A stretch of 11,266 bases of DNA from Opitutus sp. GAS368 (GTDB lineage: Bacteria > Verrucomicrobiota > Verrucomicrobiae > Opitutales > UBA953), in the NCBI GenBank assembly GCA_943332745.1, contig CALQQQ010000016.1, positions 1 to 11,266 of the forward strand. The letters are read 5' to 3'. The position numbers and the translations under genes are program-made. Below, in pieces: positions 5,978 to 11,266 of this stretch; the stretch's first letter is position 1, and the number at the start of each line of letters is the position of its first letter. The notes under the pieces were generated by a model, which was given only the letters and a program-made list of their open reading frames with translations, was not told the DNA's origin and made no database searches.

Positions 5978-6595
5978 TTACTTGGCGGCCGGCTTATCGC
6001 CGGCGGCAGGGGTGACGGGCTTAGCGCCGGCGGCCGGGGTGGAGGCCGGGGCGACTGGGGCGATGGCCTTATAGGCGGCGTTCAGTTCCTTGAGGACGTC
6101 ATCGGTGACATCAAGGGAGGCGTCAGAGAATAAGACCGGAGCCTTGCCGATGATCAGGTTAAGTCCTTTCGCCTTGGCGACCTTTTCCGCCTGGGCACGC
6201 GCATCGGCGATGATCTGCTTGTTCAGCTCGCCCACGCGCTGCTGGATGGTGTTACGAGCCTCGGTGACGAAGTTCTGCAGTTCCGAACGGCGCTGCTGGA
6301 AGGTGGCGCTCTTCTGCTGAAACTCGGCACCAACGGCCTTCTTGCCGTTCTCGCTGAGCATCGGATCCTGAGCACGCTTGTCGATGCTCTGGAGCTCGGC
6401 CTGCAGCTGCTCAACGGCCTTGATACGCTCATTGACGGAAGCTTGAGCGGCTTCCTCCGACTTGCGGATTTCCGCCTGCAGGTCGGTGGCCTTGGCGTAT
6501 TTCTTGAAGATCTCCTGCTCGTCGACGATGCCGATACTGGGCGTGGCGGCGAAGACGGAAACGGAGGCGAGGAGGAGGGCGAAGAAGGACTTCAT
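5978..6595 (-). CDS. skp: Periplasmic outer-membrane-protein chaperone Skp/OmpH
   Basis: A 205-residue OmpH/Skp-family protein from the ATG at 6595. That start gives a clear Sec signal peptide (MKSFFALLLASVSVFA, cleavage likely after residue 16 or 17). The ATG at 6643 would bury it behind 16 extra residues and overlap the bamA end. The mature protein begins with the family's beta strand (SIGIVDEQEIFKKY) and then a long Gln/Glu/Lys/Arg-rich coiled coil (about 35-142), which forms the tentacles that hold unfolded outer-membrane proteins. A final strand (GLNLIIGKAPVLFSD, 144-158) and a Pro/Ala-rich tail (about 179-205) follow. The tail is longer than in E. coli Skp and contains a two-copy repeat. 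The gene lies 44 bp downstream of bamA, its functional partner. No good ribosome binding site is visible. Confidence 0.92.
   Translation of the reverse strand: MKSFFALLLASVSVFAATPSIGIVDEQEIFKKYAKATDLQAEIRKSEEAAQASVNERIKAVEQLQAELQSIDKRAQDPMLSENGKKAVGAEFQQKSATFQQRRSELQNFVTEARNTIQQRVGELNKQIIADARAQAEKVAKAKGLNLIIGKAPVLFSDASLDVTDDVLKELNAAYKAIAPVAPASTPAAGAKPVTPAAGDKPAAK
5987..6040 (-). repeat. Two-copy 27-bp tandem repeat in the 3' end of skp
   Basis: Two adjacent 27-bp units, 6014-6040 and 5987-6013, encode TPAAGAKPV and TPAAGDKPA. They share most bases, including the core GCCGGCGGC-GGGGT on the plus strand. This is a short in-frame duplication making the Pro/Ala-rich tail of Skp, probably prone to gain or loss of units. 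Confidence 0.65.
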
Positions 6596-6639
6596 GGGCG
6601 TATTCTGGTTTAAGAAGCGGTTAGGCGGGCGAATGGCAA

Positions 6640-9114
6640 TCAAAACACCGTGCCGAAGCTGAAGTTGAACTTCATCCCCCCGTCATTGAGGTCGGCGCCG
6701 GTGCCCGGGACCTTGGTCGTCTGCAGAGGGAAGCCGAAGTCTAGGCGCATGACGGCGCCGCCCAGCAGGATGCGCATGCCCAGGCCGTAATCGGAATTAG
6801 CCTGGGAGACGCTGAAGTTCGTCTCCGACTTGTTGACGAAGCCGTAGTCATAGAACGCAGCGAAGCGGAGGTTATCGGCGGCCTTGATGGTATACTCAGC
6901 GTTAAGGTAGCCGTAGGTCATGCCGCCTATGGGCTGGTTACTGCCGTGGGTAGTGTCGTAAGTGTCGTAGGCTCCTACGTCGTTATAGGAGAAGCCGCGC
7001 ATGTCGTAGGCGCCGCCTAGGTAGAAACGCTCGTAGAAAGGAATGGAGCCTCCGGAGCCGGTGATCATACCGACGCGTCCGATGACACCGATGGTCTGCT
7101 CCGCCGTGGGCGAGAGTAGAAACCAGCGGCCGGTGCGTAGCTCGGACTTCAGGTATTTGACGTCGCCGCCGAAACCATTGCCAGCGAGCTCTTCGGTGAG
7201 GGAAAGGCGGGAGCCCTTGGTCGGGAAGTTATACTCGTCACGCGTATCGTAAGTCAGCGAGGCGGAGACGGACGAGATCACGCGGGCGCCGGCTGCGGCT
7301 TCGTCCGCGACGTCCTGCGGAGCGGAGAGCGTGACGTTGTCGACCGACATGCGGCGGAGGTTATAACTGAGGCGACCCTCGATGTTGCTAAAGATGCGAC
7401 GACGAGCGTAAAGGCTGACGCCTTCGGAAAGCACCGAGTAATTGGCCGAGGCGTAGCCGGCGTAGCGGCGCTCGATGGAGTAGCCCACGGCGAGATCGCG
7501 CTCCCAGAGAGCCGGCTCCTCAAAGGAATGCTCGAAAGAGTTGGTCAGGCTGCCGACAGAAAGACGGACGCGGAACTTCTGACCGTCTCCGCGGTACCAG
7601 CCCTCGGAATTAGAGAAGTCGAAATTGGATTCGGCGTACTCGACGAAACCGACGAGTCCTTCGACGGTGCTGTAGCCGGCACCGAAGCTCACCTGACCAG
7701 TGGGGCCTTCCTTGACCGTGACGCGCAGGTCGCTCTGGCCTGGAATCGTGGTCGAAACGGGCGTCACGCGGACTTCCTCGAAGAACTGGGTGTTGCGAAG
7801 GCGCGCCTCCGAGACGCGGGTACGCGCCAAGTCGAAGACCTCGCCGGGTCCGAGCGCAAGCTCGCGGGCGATGACGGTAGAGCGAGTCTTAGTGTTGCCT
7901 TGAATTTCAACAGAGCGGACGGTGTGGCGCTGGCCCTCCTCGATCAGGAACTTCACGTCGATGGCGCCGGTCTGCAGATTGGGTTTACGCACGACCTGGA
8001 CGGAGCTGTTGATGTAACCCATCTGTCCGTAGTATTCCTTGAGCTTGTCGGCGGCGGCGTCGACCGCGGGGACCGCGAAAGCCTCACCGCTGGCAATCTT
8101 GTCGAATTCGGCTGGGTGGGCGCCGCGACGGAGCGAGGGTTCGGCGACGACCTTCTGAAGGGCGGCCGTGGCGTAGATAGGGTCAGTGAGACCGAGGCGA
8201 TTGCCTTCGAAGGAAATCGCGCCGATGGTGTAGCGGCGGCCTTCCTTAATCTTGAAGACAACGTCGACCCAGCCGGCGCCGTCTTTCTCATCCTTGATCA
8301 CGCAAACATCCTGCGGGTCGGCATCCTCGACTTCGACATCGAGATAACCCTTGGAACGGTAGTATTCGCGGAGTTTCTTGCAGTCGGCGCGATACTGTTC
8401 GGGGTCGAGACGGCCGCCGCCGACGAGCCAAGACCACTTATACCAGCGGTACTCGCTGGTCTTGAGCTCGGCCGCGGACCAGAGGTCATAACGCTCAAAG
8501 GCCGTGGCGCCCTCGAAGTGGAAATGATCGACCTTCAACTCAACGCCTTCGTCGACGACGATGGCCGCGAACTTGCCGCCAGGCACATCACGCAACTGGG
8601 AGGTGACGCGGGTGAAGGGACGCTTCTTGCGAAGTTCGTTTTGCAGTTTGACCTCGGAACGGCGGAGCTGGGCCTCGTCGAGAGGCTCTCCGATTTTGAC
8701 GTCCTCAATCTCAGTGCCACCGAACCACCCAGTCTTGCCGACGAGGCCTTCTCCGCCAACGTACTCAATTCCTTTAAGAATCGGGCGGGGCTCGACCGTG
8801 ACAACGATATCGACCTCGCCCGTCTTCGGGTCGAGCACCGGCTCGACGATAGCCTGGTTGAAGCGGCCCGTGGCGTAAAGGGAACGGACCGTACTGGCAG
8901 CGGCGTCCTTGGAGAAGGGCTGGCCTTCGCGGAGGGCGACGAAGCCAAGGACGAATTGTTCGGACACGGCCGTTCCCTCCTTCTTGACCTTGATAGAGCG
9001 GACGAGTGGCTGCTTTTCCAGAGGGACGACCTGAGCGCCGCCGACGAGCGGGGCGAGGGCGAGAGCGAAACAGGCGGCGCGAAGCCAGCTTCGGCGGAAG
9101 GAGGGGTTATTCAT
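6640..9114 (-). CDS. bamA: Outer membrane protein assembly factor BamA (Omp85 family)
   Basis: An 824-residue Omp85 protein, near the E. coli length (about 810), the core of the BAM complex that folds beta-barrels into the outer membrane. A signal peptide (about 1-27, Arg-rich start, hydrophobic AACFALALAPLVGG, Ala-Gln cut) precedes about five POTRA domains: roughly 36-110, 111-192, 193-292, 293-396 and 397-470. The third and fourth are long for POTRA domains; the third carries a Trp-rich insert (RWYKWSWLVGGGRLD, 223-237) and two Cys (245, 271). The 16-strand barrel spans about 471-824. The barrel-lumen motif appears as MRGF (705-708) where most members have VRGF, and the protein ends in Phe, the outer-membrane beta-signal. 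The ATG overlaps the last 8 bp of dnaB with no Shine-Dalgarno motif, which implies cotranscription and coupling. skp and lpxD follow in the canonical order. Confidence 0.96.
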   Translation of the reverse strand: MNNPSFRRSWLRAACFALALAPLVGGAQVVPLEKQPLVRSIKVKKEGTAVSEQFVLGFVALREGQPFSKDAAASTVRSLYATGRFNQAIVEPVLDPKTGEVDIVVTVEPRPILKGIEYVGGEGLVGKTGWFGGTEIEDVKIGEPLDEAQLRRSEVKLQNELRKKRPFTRVTSQLRDVPGGKFAAIVVDEGVELKVDHFHFEGATAFERYDLWSAAELKTSEYRWYKWSWLVGGGRLDPEQYRADCKKLREYYRSKGYLDVEVEDADPQDVCVIKDEKDGAGWVDVVFKIKEGRRYTIGAISFEGNRLGLTDPIYATAALQKVVAEPSLRRGAHPAEFDKIASGEAFAVPAVDAAADKLKEYYGQMGYINSSVQVVRKPNLQTGAIDVKFLIEEGQRHTVRSVEIQGNTKTRSTVIARELALGPGEVFDLARTRVSEARLRNTQFFEEVRVTPVSTTIPGQSDLRVTVKEGPTGQVSFGAGYSTVEGLVGFVEYAESNFDFSNSEGWYRGDGQKFRVRLSVGSLTNSFEHSFEEPALWERDLAVGYSIERRYAGYASANYSVLSEGVSLYARRRIFSNIEGRLSYNLRRMSVDNVTLSAPQDVADEAAAGARVISSVSASLTYDTRDEYNFPTKGSRLSLTEELAGNGFGGDVKYLKSELRTGRWFLLSPTAEQTIGVIGRVGMITGSGGSIPFYERFYLGGAYDMRGFSYNDVGAYDTYDTTHGSNQPIGGMTYGYLNAEYTIKAADNLRFAAFYDYGFVNKSETNFSVSQANSDYGLGMRILLGGAVMRLDFGFPLQTTKVPGTGADLNDGGMKFNFSFGTVF

Positions 9115-10537
9115 TATTTCGGTAATCTTTGGCCGGATTCTCGAAGCGTGTCAGCCCCGGATTAAAGAGCAAGTTGATGTCGGAGGTGGGTCCGTTACGG
9201 TTCTTGGCCACGATGAGCTGGCGGGAATAGCAGCCATCCTGCCCTGCCTGCTCGGCCTCGGCCTCGGCGGCCTTACCCTGGCTGACCGGGGGCTTGGAGA
9301 TGAGCATGACGATATCGGCGTCCTGCTCGATGGACCCGGATTCGCGCAAATCGGACATGCGGGGCTGGCGGGCTTCGTCCTCGGACTTACGGTTGAGCTG
9401 GGCCAAGGCGATGATGGGGATCTTAAACTCCTTGGCCATGGCCTTGATGCTACGGGAGACCTCGGCAATCTGCTGCTCGCGTGGCAGTCCTGAGTCCAGG
9501 CCATTGATGAGCTGGATATAGTCGATGACCACCATGTCCAGGGGGGTGCGGGCATGGACGCGGCGGCACTTTGCGCGAATCTCCAGAATATTCTGGCCGC
9601 CGTTATCGTCGACCACGAGGGGCAGTCCTTTGTATTCGTTGGCGGCCTGAACGAGGTCGACCTGCATGCGTTCGTCTGGGTGGGCGGTGCGGAGCTTCTG
9701 CATGTTCACCCGGGCGCGGGAACAAAGCAAACGGAGGGCCAGTTCGCGCGCTGGCATTTCGAGGGAGAACAGCAGGACGTTGGACGGCTTACGGGCCTCA
9801 TTTGGCTTGGGGAAGAGCGCGGCCTCGATGAAGTTAAGCGCGATGGACGTCTTGCCCATGCCGGGGCGGGCGGCGACGACAACCATCTGGCCGGGCTGAA
9901 AGCCGAAGGTCATTGCGTCGAGATCGGGGAAGCCGGTCGGCACGCCCTGCACGGAGTTGCGGTCGCGGATGATGCGCTGGACGAGCTCCATCGCCTCGGC
10001 GATAGGTCCGTCGATCGTCTGGGCAGATTCGGAGATGCGGTCTTCGCTGATGCGGAAGAAGGATTGCTCGACCTCTTCAAGGAGACGTTCGATGCCTTCC
10101 GCGTGGGTGTGCGCCTTCTCGACCGTCGTGACGGCGGTGGAGATGAGCTGACGGAGGAAATGCTTCTCACGGATGATCGCGAGCCAATGGGGCGCGTGCG
10201 CGCTCGACGAGATGAGGCCAGTCAGCTCGTTGATGTAGGTCGCACCACCGGCGGACTCCAGTTTGCCTTCGCGGCGGAGCTGCTCAGTGAGCGTGATTTC
10301 GTCGATTCCCGTGCTCGCCTGATTGAGCTGGACGGCAACGGCGTAGATATCTTGGTGCTTCGGGTCGAAGAAGTAGTCGGACGTGACGCGTTGCTCGAGG
10401 CAGCGTTGCAACGTATCGCCACCGTCGATCACGATGCTGGCGATCAGGCCACGCTCGGCGTCGAGGTTGTGGGGCGGCACGCGGTCGCCGTAATTAGGAG
10501 CGGCTTCGCGGCGCTGGCGCTGGGATCGATCGGCCAT
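9107..10537 (-). CDS. dnaB: Replicative DNA helicase DnaB
   Basis: A 476-residue DnaB, the hexameric 5'-3' helicase that unwinds DNA at the fork and recruits primase. The N-terminal helical domain (PPHNLDAERGLIASI from residue 21 to about 165) is followed by a linker and the RecA-like domain (about 185-476). Walker A is ARPGMGKT (223-230), FSLEM (257-261) follows, the Walker B strand is VVIDYIQL (336-343), and AKNRNGPTSDINLLF near the C-terminus is the usual DnaB finger/DNA-contact region. No intein is present in the ATPase domain. The gene follows rplI, a common bacterial pairing, but a strong terminator separates them, so it probably has its own promoter in the 157-bp gap. The ATG is preceded by CTCCTTTCC rather than a Shine-Dalgarno sequence. 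Confidence 0.98.
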   Translation of the reverse strand: MADRSQRQRREAAPNYGDRVPPHNLDAERGLIASIVIDGGDTLQRCLEQRVTSDYFFDPKHQDIYAVAVQLNQASTGIDEITLTEQLRREGKLESAGGATYINELTGLISSSAHAPHWLAIIREKHFLRQLISTAVTTVEKAHTHAEGIERLLEEVEQSFFRISEDRISESAQTIDGPIAEAMELVQRIIRDRNSVQGVPTGFPDLDAMTFGFQPGQMVVVAARPGMGKTSIALNFIEAALFPKPNEARKPSNVLLFSLEMPARELALRLLCSRARVNMQKLRTAHPDERMQVDLVQAANEYKGLPLVVDDNGGQNILEIRAKCRRVHARTPLDMVVIDYIQLINGLDSGLPREQQIAEVSRSIKAMAKEFKIPIIALAQLNRKSEDEARQPRMSDLRESGSIEQDADIVMLISKPPVSQGKAAEAEAEQAGQDGCYSRQLIVAKNRNGPTSDINLLFNPGLTRFENPAKDYRNNE

Positions 10538-10571
10538 GGAAAGGAGTCAGTGTGCGGAGGCGGGGAACGGA

Positions 10572-10595
10572 GGACAGCGCCAAACGGCGCGGTCC
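10572..10595 (-). promoter_or_regulatory. Stem-loop in the dnaB leader
   Basis: On the plus strand GGAC-A-GCGCC, a 4-nt AAAC loop, then GGCGC-G-GTCC form a stem of 9 pairs with one internal mismatch. In the minus-strand transcript it lies 34 nt before the dnaB ATG, with no U-tract after it, so it is not a terminator. It may be a 5'-leader structure, or the inverted repeat may be a protein-binding site. The rest of the 157-bp rplI-dnaB gap (10538-10694) holds the rplI terminator and two DnaA-box-like 9-mers. I could not pick out convincing -35/-10 elements. Confidence 0.4.
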
Positions 10596-10604
10596 GTTCA
10601 CGCC

Positions 10605-10624
10605 TTGTTCGCACCCTATTCACA
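10605..10624 (+). promoter_or_regulatory. Two DnaA-box-like 9-mers upstream of dnaB
   Basis: TTGTTCGCA (10605-10613) and CTATTCACA (10616-10624) differ from the DnaA consensus TTATNCACA by two bases and one base. They have the same orientation and the same 11-bp start-to-start spacing as the better pair at 28-47. Over the 23-bp stretches beginning at 28 and 10605, 17 positions are identical. They lie where the dnaB promoter is expected. Binding is uncertain because both sites are degenerate. Confidence 0.3.
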
Positions 10625-10640
10625 GGGCGGGAAGCCCCGT

Positions 10641-10677
10641 AAAAGAAAAAGGCGCGAAGTTCGCACTTCGCGCCTTT
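10641..10677 (-). terminator. Intrinsic terminator of rplI
   Basis: AAAGGCGCGAAGT (10648-10660) and ACTTCGCGCCTTT (10665-10677) form a perfect 13-bp stem with the loop TCGC. On the minus strand the hairpin runs into TTTTTCTTTT, a strong U-tract. It begins 17 bp after the rplI stop and should end most rplI transcripts before dnaB. Confidence 0.9.
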
Positions 10678-10694
10678 CTGGAGAGACGGTCCGC

Positions 10695-11264
10695 TTACTC
10701 GGACTTGGCAGGCTTGTCCTTGCGGGGCTTGCGGGCCTTCTTGCCCTTGTCGTCGCGATACTCGCGTTCTTCGGGCTCGGGGGCCTCTTCGGCGGCGACT
10801 TCGATCGGATTCTCGGAGACCACTTCGAACTCCTGCTCGACCATGACGGAGCCATGGAGGCGGATGCTCGTGGTGTGCTTGCCGAGGAGTTTGACCGGTC
10901 CCTGGCCGAGGTGGATGCGCTTGCGCTCGATTTCGATGCCATGCTCGGCGAGCTTGGCGGAGATTTCAGCGGTGCTGATTGCGCCGAACATCTTGCCTCC
11001 TTCGCCGGTCTTGACGGCGAAGACGAGCTTGATGGCGGCCAGCTTAGCGGCGGTGCCATTAGCGGTTTCGAGATCGCGGGATTCACGGACTTCGCGGGCC
11101 TTCTTAAGGGCCTCGACGTACTTCGTGTTCGAGCGATTGACGGGGAGCGCGATGCCCTGCGGAAGCAGGAAATTGCGCGCGAAGCCCGCGCGGACGCGGA
11201 CCTGCTCGCCTTCGGCGCCTAGGCCGTCGACGGGCTTGATGAGGAGAACTTCGGTGAATGCCAT
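10695..11264 (-). CDS. rplI: 50S ribosomal protein L9
   Basis: A 189-residue bL9, a 23S rRNA-binding protein at the base of the L1 stalk that helps maintain reading frame. The N-terminal domain carries the family signature between about residues 14 and 39 (GLGAEGEQVRVRAGFARNFL, then PQG), followed by the long connecting helix (about 45-75) and the C-terminal domain (about 78-150: KTGEGGKMFGAIS, then IHLGQGPVKLLGKH and a final strand). The usual length is about 150, so residues from about 153 on are an extension: first acidic (VAAEEAPEPEEREY), then Lys/Arg-rich (DDKGKKARKPRKDKPAK). The ATG is two bases from the right window edge, so any ribosome binding site is outside. rpsR or rpsF often precede rplI and may lie beyond the edge. 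Confidence 0.97.
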   Translation of the reverse strand: MAFTEVLLIKPVDGLGAEGEQVRVRAGFARNFLLPQGIALPVNRSNTKYVEALKKAREVRESRDLETANGTAAKLAAIKLVFAVKTGEGGKMFGAISTAEISAKLAEHGIEIERKRIHLGQGPVKLLGKHTTSIRLHGSVMVEQEFEVVSENPIEVAAEEAPEPEEREYRDDKGKKARKPRKDKPAKSE

Positions 11265-11266
11265 GG

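Noticed and set aside
7528..9165. A 545-codon open frame on the plus strand opposite bamA
   Set aside because: It is antisense to a clear Omp85 gene, and its translation is low-complexity Asp/Glu/Gly/Leu-rich with no recognisable domain, as expected from the complement of GC-rich codons.
1..11266. CRISPR array, insertion sequence, prophage, toxin-antitoxin, tRNA or rRNA genes
   Set aside because: No direct-repeat array, transposase, terminal inverted repeats, phage proteins or RNA-gene motifs were seen. Nearly all sequence is accounted for by conserved core genes.

Overview
The window is a compact, GC-rich housekeeping region of a diderm (Gram-negative) bacterium. The lipid A gene lpxD, the outer-membrane assembly gene bamA and the periplasmic chaperone gene skp make an outer membrane certain. 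The OleA/OleB pair, the divergent FabI, the rplI-dnaB-bamA-skp-lpxD order and the scarcity of Shine-Dalgarno motifs would fit Verrucomicrobiota or a relative. That placement is an inference, because no rRNA or other taxonomic marker is present.

Layout from right to left, since almost everything is on the minus strand: rplI (ribosomal protein L9) ends in a strong intrinsic terminator. A 157-bp gap follows with a 5'-leader hairpin and two DnaA-box-like 9-mers. Then comes a tightly packed set, dnaB (replicative helicase), bamA (overlapping dnaB by 8 bp), skp, lpxD and prs (PRPP synthetase), with a hairpin between skp and lpxD and a bidirectional terminator after prs. One plus-strand gene, a secreted PrxQ/BCP-type peroxiredoxin, converges on prs and shares that terminator. 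Divergent from it runs a second minus-strand operon, fabZ, fabI, oleA and oleB, with a 3-nt gap and then short start/stop overlaps (GTGA for fabI-oleA; 10 bp or ATGA for oleA-oleB). The last 87 bases after oleB contain a perfect DnaA box (TTATCCACA) and a near-match 11 bp away.

The first operon joins replication (DnaB), outer-membrane protein insertion (BamA, Skp), lipid A acylation (LpxD) and nucleotide precursor supply (Prs). The second joins two fatty-acid elongation steps (FabZ dehydratase, FabI enoyl reductase) to the first and last enzymes of head-to-head long-chain olefin synthesis (OleA thiolase-like condensing enzyme, OleB beta-lactone decarboxylase). OleC and OleD, which would complete the pathway, are not in the window.

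There are no tRNA or rRNA genes, CRISPR arrays, insertion sequences or prophage genes. I found no evidence of a wholly new system. The points most worth checking are the fatty-acid/olefin operon and the matched pair of DnaA-box-like modules at its left edge and in front of dnaB.
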